From the NCBI GenBank assembly GCA_003661365.1, contig QMVZ01000025.1, positions 1 to 14,478 on the forward strand: a DNA stretch of 14,478 nt, given 5' to 3'. Shown here in pieces: positions 1 to 5,439 of this stretch (its first letter is position 1; each line of letters begins with the position of its first letter). The DNA comes from Thermoproteota archaeon (GTDB lineage Archaea > Korarchaeota > Korarchaeia > Korarchaeales > Korarchaeaceae). The notes under the pieces were generated by a model, which was given only the letters and a program-made list of their open reading frames with translations, had not been told where the DNA came from and ran no database searches. Both the position numbers and the translations under genes were made by a program.

Positions 1-335
1 GCATCAGAAGAATTTCCCTCGCTTACAAGCATGTTAGCTTCTAAAGCCAAGGAATAGCTAATGTTTAACAACTCTCCCAAGCTCATTGTCTCGTTCAATT
101 CGATATCCAAGCAACAAATGCTAGGGATTGATAGGTTTGTCTCTAGAGTCATGTTATAATCCTCAATTCTATTCAGAACAAAGGAAAAAGCCCTGAAGTA
201 AATTGATAAGAGTTCTTGGGAGACTTCGGCCTTGTTATTCGGCTCTCCTTCGGCTATCAGTGCCGATGTTGGGGCTAAGAATATTATTAGAACTAAGGCA
301 TATGCGGTTCTTTTTGTCAAGCCTTTTAAGTTCAT
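1..335 (-). CDS. Secreted, N-glycosylation-sequon-rich protein of unknown function (N-terminal part)
   Basis: This reading frame is open from an ATG at 333-335 to the left edge, so only the first 111 residues are visible and the C-terminus is missing. Residues 1-28 form a typical signal peptide: a basic start (MNLKGLTKR), a hydrophobic core and a small-residue cleavage region (APTSALIA). The mature part is predicted helical and holds five N-x-S/T sequons within about 60 residues (NMT, NLS, NET, NIS, NSS), which fits an archaeal extracellular protein. A Cys-Cys pair follows one of these sequons. I do not recognise a family. The gene lies 98 bp downstream of the ASCH gene on the same strand, but a TATA-like TTTAAA about 30 bp before its ATG suggests its own promoter. 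The frame and signal peptide are read directly; the export and glycosylation are inference. Confidence 0.72.
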   Translation of the reverse strand, partial: MNLKGLTKRTAYALVLIIFLAPTSALIAEGEPNNKAEVSQELLSIYFRAFSFVLNRIEDYNMTLETNLSIPSICCLDIELNETMSLGELLNISYSLALEANMLVSEGNSSD

Positions 336-360
336 CGTATTAACCTGAGAACTGTCAGGA

Positions 361-366
361 TTTAAA
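361..366 (-). promoter_or_regulatory. TATA-like element of the secreted-protein gene
   Basis: On the minus strand, TTTAAA lies about 26 to 33 bp before the ATG at 335. This is the spacing expected for an archaeal TATA box feeding a short-leader or leaderless transcript. The call rests on sequence and spacing alone. Confidence 0.35.
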
Positions 367-433
367 GAATATCTCAGAAATGAGATGAAACCATTTGAAA
401 CAGAAGATAAGCCAGATATGATGGGAAAAATAG

Positions 434-769
434 CTACTCTTTTCTCAATCTCACCCGTAGGAGATTGAATTCTAATATTTTCACCTCTGTATCTTCATCT
501 AGCTTCCCATAAATAGATTCTAGCTCATTTATGAGCTCTTCTTTGCTATAAAAACCGTCTTTGATTGCGTGTTCGTCAGTTAAATCTTTGATCTTTGTAG
601 TTCTTACTGAAGTTATTTTGGCATCTGCTATGTCCTTCTTTCCAGCCCTAATCAGCACATCGTCCCCTACTTTCAAATTAGTTCTAAGCCTAATTGTTGT
701 TCTTTTCTTTCTTGAGAGAATCATATCCTCGTACTTTTCCCTAAAGTGTAAGACCTTCTTTCTGGACAT
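434..769 (-). CDS. ASCH (PUA-like) domain protein, YqfB-like
   Basis: This 111-residue protein is a single ASCH domain, a PUA-like beta barrel. It shows the hallmark basic/Thr segment SRKKRTTIR (19-27), a GD turn (35-37), the strand-helix region DLTDEHAIKDGF (62-73) and a final ILEFNLLRV strand. ASCH proteins bind RNA or nucleosides. Bacterial YqfB, of similar size, is an N4-acetylcytidine amidohydrolase using Lys, Thr and Glu. By my alignment from memory, K22 and T25 match the Lys and Thr, and D71 sits where YqfB has Glu. The start overlaps the 3' end of tmcA by 29 bp, and a GGGAGGT Shine-Dalgarno-like stretch lies about 12 nt before the ATG, so the two genes are probably co-transcribed and perhaps translationally coupled. 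The ASCH family call is firm. Acetylcytidine hydrolysis is a hypothesis drawn from family and context; plain RNA binding remains possible. Confidence 0.85.
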   Translation of the reverse strand: MSRKKVLHFREKYEDMILSRKKRTTIRLRTNLKVGDDVLIRAGKKDIADAKITSVRTTKIKDLTDEHAIKDGFYSKEELINELESIYGKLDEDTEVKILEFNLLRVRLRKE

Positions 770-3008
770 AGTATCTCACTAACCTCCCAATAATTTCTCT
801 ATAAACATCCAAAGGCTTGTCTATTTTGAAAATCCTCCTAATTAAATCCCATCCCCTGCCTTGTAGGGTTTTTGCGACAACAAGGTCTTCTTCCCATGGT
901 TTTAGAGGTCTTACATCCCATCCTCTGATGAAGTAATGCTGAAGCAAAGTTCTAATAGCATCTGCTGTCATCTCGTAGGTGTGGGTTCCCTGGAGGTAGC
1001 CTTTCAGCCTTCTCCTCTGAGAGATGCTGAGCCTTAACTTTGTTTTGAAGGAACTAGGGGTCAAAAGTAGCCTAGCTACGGATGGAGAAAGGCTGAAGTA
1101 TACATCATGTAGTGATCCAAGGAGCCTATTCTTGAACTCGAAGGACATACCCTCAACCATTTTCTTTGTTCGTTCATTCAATGGCTTTAGAACGAAGACG
1201 CTGAATTCCCCTGAAGTGGGGTTCCTGCTAGGACTGATGTGTATTGGGATGAATCCGTTCTTAAGCCAGAAGTTGAGGAGTCTCGGTGAGGCTCCAAAAC
1301 CAGCTCCGATCCAGTCCATGCCCCTATCTACTGCTTTTTGCTCCAGCTCCCTAAGGACAAGAGAACCAAGGCCCTTGCCTTGTAAGGATGGATGAGTTGC
1401 TATTCTAACGATCCTCCATCCCCAAAGCCTAGCGAAGTCTTTGAAACCGTAGTGAAGCACCATTCTATTAGGTATCATGTGTCCAGGAGGCTCCCATCCC
1501 CTTAACATCTCTTCTGCCATTGCTGAAAACAATTTTCCTTCTTCTGCGAGCTGAACAGATACTAGGACTTTGTTGTCATAAGTTAGAGCCCAAGCTGTGT
1601 GATGAGGAGCATCTAGAAGTAGAGCTAGATCGTTTGGTCTGTTCCTATAATGAGCAAGAACATATATGCCGTAGAATTGTTTCAAAATCCCTTCAGGAGC
1701 TTTCTCAACATCTAGTCTAGAAAATTCTAGTTTTTCCCTTACAATCTCCTCTTCTCTAGCATCTGCTGGCTCTGCATCCAATAACAAGAAATCATAAAGC
1801 CAGCTTTCCACAGGATCCCCCTCAGGGTAGCGTATAGGAATTTTCATCCTTATCTCCGTGAGGTTTAACCCTCTCATCTTCCTCAGTCTTTCTAAGAACC
1901 TGAGAGAGAAGCTCCTGCCAGCACCCTCATATCCATGCACGGTTGTTGAAAATATGGCAAGCTTTGACGTCTTTAAAATCGAGAATAAAACATAGGTTGG
2001 GATGCTAGCAGCTTCATCCACTACCTTTATCCTAGATCTGGCTTCTGCAGCCCTTACTGGGCTCATGTAAACTACTGAACATCTTCCAGAGGATATTTTT
2101 ACAGTGATATCGTCTCTTGAGATCTCCCTGAACCTCAATCTTTGGGCTTCAAGACCAAGTTTGAGGAACTGGAATAGAGTCCTAGCTCCTCTTATTGTTG
2201 GTGCTGTGACCACTATCTTCTTACATAGACCGAGGGTAACTAGACGAGCTAGACTCAATCCGAGAGCTGCGGACTTCCCTCTTCCCCTATCTGCCACTAT
2301 TACTATTGCGTTCTTCCCTTCTTTAGCATCTGCCAGATTAGTGATGCAATCAATTACCTTAATCTGCTCGTCAGTTAAGGCCAGTGACCTTATAGGTCCT
2401 TTTCCCCGTGCTTTAGGCATAAATCTTGGAGCTATATCTCTAGGAATGCCCTCAACACTTCCAGAATCCATGTCTATGAACCAAACTCCTGATCTACCTC
2501 TCAATTTCGAGATAAATCTCCTCTTAAATGCCTGCTTTACATCCCTTTCTGTAAAAGGAGGAGATACTAGCTTTTTTTGGAATAGTGTTAAGGTGTTGAG
2601 CCAAACCCTCAAGCTTGGTACGGCGAATAGGACGAGGCCCCCTCCTTTTATCGTTTCTACAAGTCTTCCTATGTCATTTGCCCTCATTTGAACCGAAAAG
2701 TCCGCTAGCAATACATCCCACGTATCTCCCATGGCCTCTTCGCTGTCATCAAAGTCTAAAACCGTGGGTTCTATTTTCCTCCCAAGGTTACTGAGAAGTG
2801 TGTCAAGTCCCAGAAGTTCCCCGCCTATACTCGCGTTTGAATATAATAGCTGAGTTTTACCCTCCTTAAGTTCTGCATACCGATTAACTAGACGGTAAAG
2901 AATGTCAAGACTGCCTTCTCCTGCGACAACAACTAGTCTCCTCTCTCCGCTTTTTAGTGCTTCAAGAGAAGCTCTATCAAATGTCTCTTCAATGATTTTT
3001 TGGTTCAT
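741..3008 (-). CDS. tmcA: tRNA(Met) cytidine N4-acetyltransferase TmcA
   Basis: TmcA (755 residues, full length for archaeal forms) uses acetyl-CoA and ATP to make N4-acetylcytidine, classically at C34 of elongator tRNA(Met); in some archaea also at many CCG sites in rRNA and other RNAs. Domains in order: an N-terminal DUF1726-like Rossmann region (about 20-150); a helicase-like ATPase with Walker A ADRGRGKS (239-246), Walker B VVDEAA (329-334) and the family motif HGYEGAGRSF (358-367); a GNAT acetyltransferase domain with the acetyl-CoA loop HPSLQGKGLGS (539-549); and a C-terminal tail likely contacting RNA. The ATG at 3008 has no strong Shine-Dalgarno sequence. The last 29 bp overlap the ASCH gene. 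Upstream lies a 237-bp gap shared with a divergent CPBP protease gene. Identity is very secure; the RNA target range cannot be read from sequence. Confidence 0.97.
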   Translation of the reverse strand: MNQKIIEETFDRASLEALKSGERRLVVVAGEGSLDILYRLVNRYAELKEGKTQLLYSNASIGGELLGLDTLLSNLGRKIEPTVLDFDDSEEAMGDTWDVLLADFSVQMRANDIGRLVETIKGGGLVLFAVPSLRVWLNTLTLFQKKLVSPPFTERDVKQAFKRRFISKLRGRSGVWFIDMDSGSVEGIPRDIAPRFMPKARGKGPIRSLALTDEQIKVIDCITNLADAKEGKNAIVIVADRGRGKSAALGLSLARLVTLGLCKKIVVTAPTIRGARTLFQFLKLGLEAQRLRFREISRDDITVKISSGRCSVVYMSPVRAAEARSRIKVVDEAASIPTYVLFSILKTSKLAIFSTTVHGYEGAGRSFSLRFLERLRKMRGLNLTEIRMKIPIRYPEGDPVESWLYDFLLLDAEPADAREEEIVREKLEFSRLDVEKAPEGILKQFYGIYVLAHYRNRPNDLALLLDAPHHTAWALTYDNKVLVSVQLAEEGKLFSAMAEEMLRGWEPPGHMIPNRMVLHYGFKDFARLWGWRIVRIATHPSLQGKGLGSLVLRELEQKAVDRGMDWIGAGFGASPRLLNFWLKNGFIPIHISPSRNPTSGEFSVFVLKPLNERTKKMVEGMSFEFKNRLLGSLHDVYFSLSPSVARLLLTPSSFKTKLRLSISQRRRLKGYLQGTHTYEMTADAIRTLLQHYFIRGWDVRPLKPWEEDLVVAKTLQGRGWDLIRRIFKIDKPLDVYREIIGRLVRYYVQKEGLTL

Positions 3009-3245
3009 TTTGATCCCTTGCGGTCGAGCCTCTTAACTTGCAGAAAGGGTTTGATGTCTTGTTGAAATGGATATTGTCATTAAAATATCTAACCAGCTCC
3101 AGAAACACCAAACAGGGATTTGAGCTTCCTTTGAACTACAAATATGACCCCCTAGAAATAAGTTCAAGAACCTGTAACATTTCCTTTGACATTGACCTTA
3201 GAAAAATCATTTTGAAAAATAATGAACTAGGATCGTGTTGTCATC

Positions 3246-4097
3246 ATGCCTCGAAGAACAAGAGAATGGAGCATAAGAAAGCCTTCGATAACCCCCATAC
3301 CAAAGGCATTGCTGTTTTTTGGTCTATTTATGATTCTATTCAGAATAATATCTGATCTTCTTCTGAAAATAAAAGAGCCATACGTAGATATTCTTCTTTT
3401 ATCCCATTATATAGGATTTCCAACCGGTTTTACCTATGCTTTCATGAAAATTTTCAACGAGATTAATTTCGACGATCTTGGATTTAAGAGACCTGAAGAA
3501 GCACTAAAAAGCTTTTCTTTGGGTGCTTTCTTTGGTTTTTGCATCATATTATCGTTTCTTGTTGTTTTTTACTTCTTTGGTTTTGCAAAGGTCTTAGTTA
3601 AGATGACCGCTCCAGAGCTGCCCACCATTCTACAAGAAGTTCTAATAATGCTCATTTTAGTCTATAACGAAGAGTTGATTTTTAGGGGATACATACTCAA
3701 TACGGCAAGAAAATCCGGTTTATGGTCATCCATAGTTGTCAGTTCGGCAACTTTTGGAATTGCACACATAAACAATCCAAACGCAAATCTTCTAGCCATT
3801 CTAGGATTAATTGTGGCTGGATTTTTGCTTGCTATGACTTTCCTTATGTTCGATAATATCTGGGCACCAATAGGACTGCATTTTATGTGGAATTTCACCG
3901 AAGAGAAGGTATTCGGGATGCCTCTCAGTGGATTGAGCCCAGAAAGTTGGATCTTCAGAGTAGAACTTACAGGACCTAATTGGATAACTGGCGGAGATTT
4001 TGGGCCAGAGGGGGGAGTCCTTCCAGTTATGATAGAGCTTATTGGGATTTTGATCATCTACATATTGCTAAGAAGGTCTATCCTCCAACGGGAGTAG
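3246..4097 (+). CDS. CPBP-family intramembrane metalloprotease (CAAX protease / Abi type)
   Basis: This 283-residue polytopic membrane protein carries all three signatures of the CPBP (CAAX prenyl protease 2/Abi) family: NEELIFRG (141-148, the glutamate pair plus Arg147), FGIAH (170-174) and HFMWN (212-216). These Glu and His residues are thought to bind the catalytic metal within the membrane. Hydrophobic segments lie near 21-40, 91-112, 129-140, 158-175, 182-203 and 258-275. In eukaryotes the relatives remove the tripeptide from prenylated CAAX proteins; prokaryotic members have varied or unknown substrates, including peptide processing, so the substrate is not assignable. The ATG at 3246 is the only start before the first membrane helix; a weak AGGATC lies upstream. 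The last 20 bp overlap the convergent S-layer-like gene. Family assignment is firm from the motifs. Confidence 0.9.
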   Translation: MPRRTREWSIRKPSITPIPKALLFFGLFMILFRIISDLLLKIKEPYVDILLLSHYIGFPTGFTYAFMKIFNEINFDDLGFKRPEEALKSFSLGAFFGFCIILSFLVVFYFFGFAKVLVKMTAPELPTILQEVLIMLILVYNEELIFRGYILNTARKSGLWSSIVVSSATFGIAHINNPNANLLAILGLIVAGFLLAMTFLMFDNIWAPIGLHFMWNFTEEKVFGMPLSGLSPESWIFRVELTGPNWITGGDFGPEGGVLPVMIELIGILIIYILLRRSILQRE

Positions 4098-4605
4098 AAG
4101 ATGGCTCGGTCCCTACTACTACCATTATTACATTGGCCTTAATTCCTTCACTTATGGGGGTTTTGAGAACGCTCAGAATCTTCTCAAAGAAATACGTCAC
4201 TGCTTCTTTTGTCTCATTTCTCGTATTACCTGCTAGAATTATGATCCTTTTTCCTTCTTTGAACTTTACGAAGAAGCCCATTGCTCCTTCTTCCATCAAG
4301 CTTGCCTCTTCTTCTTCAGTTAGATAGTTGGCTACCATCTCACCAATTCCTTCATATGCTTGAGGTCCCCCTAAGATTATTAACGTGTCAACTGGATAAT
4401 GTTCCATTTTCCATAACTCATCAGATCTTAATATGAAGCATGAGACTCCATTTTTCAGGAGGGCCTTATTTAGTTGACGGGCAGCTTCTATGTCGATCGA
4501 ATTAGAGACTATAACAACCAAACCAGGTGACGAGAGAACTGAGATCGTTGGAAGGATCAAGAAGAAAATCAGCAAAAATGAAAGGGAAAGCCTCGTAATC
4601 GACAT
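4078..4605 (-). CDS. Small secreted protein, S-layer-like domain
   Basis: This 175-residue protein begins with a signal peptide (residues 1-26: a basic start followed by a long Leu/Ile/Phe core ending VLSS). The mature part looks like an alpha/beta fold: a strand (LVVIVSNSID), a helix, a strand, then LIILGGPQA (75-83), a helix, and RIIILAGNTRNETKEAV (120-136) followed by a helix. The GGP and LAGNTR..T..AV pattern recalls repeats in archaeal S-layer and cell-wall-associated proteins, which is why I suggest a surface role; this is resemblance from memory, not a search result. There is no C-terminal anchor. The 3' end overlaps the CPBP protease gene by 20 bp in convergent orientation. About 50 bp upstream, on the other strand, lies a decayed gene. 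Secretion is well supported; function is unknown. Confidence 0.72.
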   Translation of the reverse strand: MSITRLSLSFLLIFFLILPTISVLSSPGLVVIVSNSIDIEAARQLNKALLKNGVSCFILRSDELWKMEHYPVDTLIILGGPQAYEGIGEMVANYLTEEEEASLMEEGAMGFFVKFKEGKRIIILAGNTRNETKEAVTYFFEKILSVLKTPISEGIKANVIMVVVGTEPSSTPVGG

Positions 4606-4659
4606 CTCAAATTGATTAACAACAGTGGTACTAAAAGTTTTACGAGTATTGTGGCGTAG

Positions 4660-4991
4660 TCATTAAAGCAATACGTAGAACATCCGAGCAGGGGGCTTAT
4701 ACCCAGAGACATTGAAGATCCAGGATTTGTTAGGCCTAAAGAGAGCTTGAAGGAGTTCTTTAAAGAAATTGGGTCTAAATCGGTTCCAGAAACAAATGAA
4801 GAGTTTTGGGAGCTACCAGGTTCCTCAGAAGAGATTTACGCAAGTATTTCAAGTATCTTGTGGGAAAAGAGCAAGGAGATCTGAGTTCAATGCTCAAGGG
4901 TATAGATGAACGCAACTCCTTTGAGTTACGAGGGTATGGAGATATGTCTCTGAAATCCACTGTTTCTTTCGATTTTTCTCACAGAGTCTAA
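4660..4991 (+). pseudogene. Decayed small gene with a frameshift, unknown family
   Basis: From 4660 the frame reads 74 residues of well-formed acidic, Lys/Glu-rich protein (it includes PRDIEDPGFVRPKESLKEFF) and stops at the TGA at 4882-4884. No ATG, GTG or TTG exists in this frame between its upstream stop (TAG 4657-4659) and the conserved-looking part. Adding one A to the run AAAA at 4865-4868 joins it to a second frame (...SSMLKGIDERNSFELRGYGD... ending HRV at a TAA, 4989-4991). The joined product would be about 110 residues and soluble. Codon choice resembles that of the neighbouring genes. I recognise no family. It could be a true pseudogene that lost its start and its frame, or a genuine small gene hit by a homopolymer assembly error with an unusual start. 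The frame observations are direct; the joined gene is inference. Confidence 0.42.
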
Positions 4992-5034
4992 ACTATGGCT
5001 TTGAGATTTCTAACAAAAATAGAAAGGAACATCG

Positions 5035-5074
5035 AGGAAAACCTTGGAGAAAAAGGAACCTGTCTCCTTTTCCT
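5035..5074. other. Bulged 12-bp inverted repeat (hairpin)
   Basis: AGGAAAA (5035-5041) pairs with TTTTCCT (5068-5074), and GGAGA (5046-5050) pairs with TCTCC (5063-5067). The two stems stack directly on the 3' side, with a 4-nt bulge (CCTT) on the 5' side and a 12-nt loop. It lies between the decayed gene and the feo promoter. It could be the terminator of the former, an RNA element, or chance in a purine-rich stretch. Confidence 0.4.
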
Positions 5075-5087
5075 ATAACTTTGTTGC

Positions 5088-5100
5088 TCGATGTCATCGA
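5088..5100. promoter_or_regulatory. 13-bp perfect palindrome upstream of the feoA promoter
   Basis: TCGATG-T-CATCGA is a perfect inverted repeat with a one-base centre. It lies about 15 bp before the A/T-rich TATA region of feoA, a place where an archaeal activator could bind. No regulator is identified, and chance is possible. Confidence 0.3.
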
Positions 5101-5113
5101 CGTGATAAAAATA

Positions 5114-5130
5114 GATAAAATTAAATTTTA
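5114..5130 (+). promoter_or_regulatory. A/T-rich TATA region of feoA
   Basis: The stretch GATAAAATTAAATTTTA lies 40-55 bp before the feoA ATG and contains TATA-like hexamers. With usual archaeal spacing, transcription would start near 5145-5160, giving a short leader that includes the GGTG ribosome-binding motif at 5158-5161. The predicted operator lies between this element and the start point. Confidence 0.45.
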
Positions 5131-5146
5131 GGTAAGCCTAACATGA
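5128..5146. promoter_or_regulatory. DtxR/IdeR-type iron operator in front of feoAB
   Basis: TTAGGTAAGCCTAACATGA matches the classical DtxR/IdeR 19-bp consensus (TWAGGTTAGSCTAACCTWA) at 16 of 19 positions, with the left half and the central CTAAC best kept. It also holds the exact inverted repeat TTAGG-N4-CCTAA. It lies just downstream of the TATA region and 21 bp before the feoA ATG, where a bound repressor would block RNA polymerase. DtxR-family proteins regulate iron genes in bacteria and archaea. The match is read directly and the consensus is from memory; no regulator gene is present in the window. Confidence 0.6.
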
Positions 5147-5167
5147 ATGTCTAATCCGGTGTAGCAT

Positions 5168-5437
5168 ATGGGAGGGAGATATAAAACGAGACGCTATGCT
5201 AAAGCTAGAAACCACCTATCTCTAGCGTTCATACAAGAAGGAAAGAAAGCAAGGGTTATTGACATATTTGGAGGTCGGGGAATGGTCAGAAGGCTTATGG
5301 AGATGGGACTCTCGCCTGGATCGGAGGTCATTGTGGTCAGGAACTCCTTAGGTCCTATGATAATCGAAGTTAGGGGCGTAAGACTAGCGCTAGGGAGAGG
5401 ATTGGCGTCAAGAATCCTGGTGGAACCGGTGGGTTGA
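5168..5437 (+). CDS. feoA: Ferrous iron transport accessory protein FeoA
   Basis: FeoA is a small cytoplasmic SH3-like protein that assists the iron transporter FeoB. The 89 residues carry the family pattern: RVIDIFGGRGMVRRLMEMGLSPG (29-51), a strand EVIVVRNSLGP (53-63), then IIEVRGVRLALGRGLASRILV (65-85). An N-terminal tail of about 20 basic residues (MGGRYKTRRYAKARNH) is longer than in many FeoA proteins. The ATG at 5168 is chosen because a stop lies two codons upstream and GGTG (5158-5161) is spaced 6 nt before it. Its stop is only two bases before the feoB ATG, so the pair is one operon and probably translationally coupled. Expression is likely iron-repressed through the operator at 5128-5146. 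The identity is secure. Confidence 0.93.
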   Translation: MGGRYKTRRYAKARNHLSLAFIQEGKKARVIDIFGGRGMVRRLMEMGLSPGSEVIVVRNSLGPMIIEVRGVRLALGRGLASRILVEPVG

Positions 5438-5439
5438 CT

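Larger units (their letters stand above)
4606..5167. other. 562-bp stretch without an intact gene
   Basis: This stretch between the S-layer-like gene and feoA holds no complete coding frame with a proper start. From left to right it contains the divergent promoter area (about 4606-4660), a frameshifted gene remnant (4660-4991), a bulged hairpin (5035-5074), a 13-bp palindrome (5088-5100), and an A/T-rich TATA region followed by a DtxR/IdeR-like box in front of feoA. I saw no tRNA-like or C/D-box-like structure in it. Confidence 0.6.

Noticed and set aside
2104..2691. 195-codon open frame on the + strand opposite tmcA
   Set aside because: It is a shadow of the conserved tmcA coding sequence; its product is low-complexity Ser/Pro/Arg-rich and has no recognisable motif.
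3038..3355. Open frame of 105 codons on the + strand between tmcA and the CPBP gene
   Set aside because: It starts with a lone TTG without a Shine-Dalgarno sequence, its product shows no domain-like pattern, and its last third lies out of frame inside the well-supported protease gene.
4730..4739. TTAGGCCTAA palindrome resembling DtxR half-sites
   Set aside because: The half-sites abut with the wrong spacing for a DtxR box, and the bases lie within the coding frame of the decayed gene.
4775..4960. 61-codon minus-strand frame in the gap before feoA
   Set aside because: It runs antisense to the decayed gene, whose + strand frames look more protein-like; no start signal or motif supports it.
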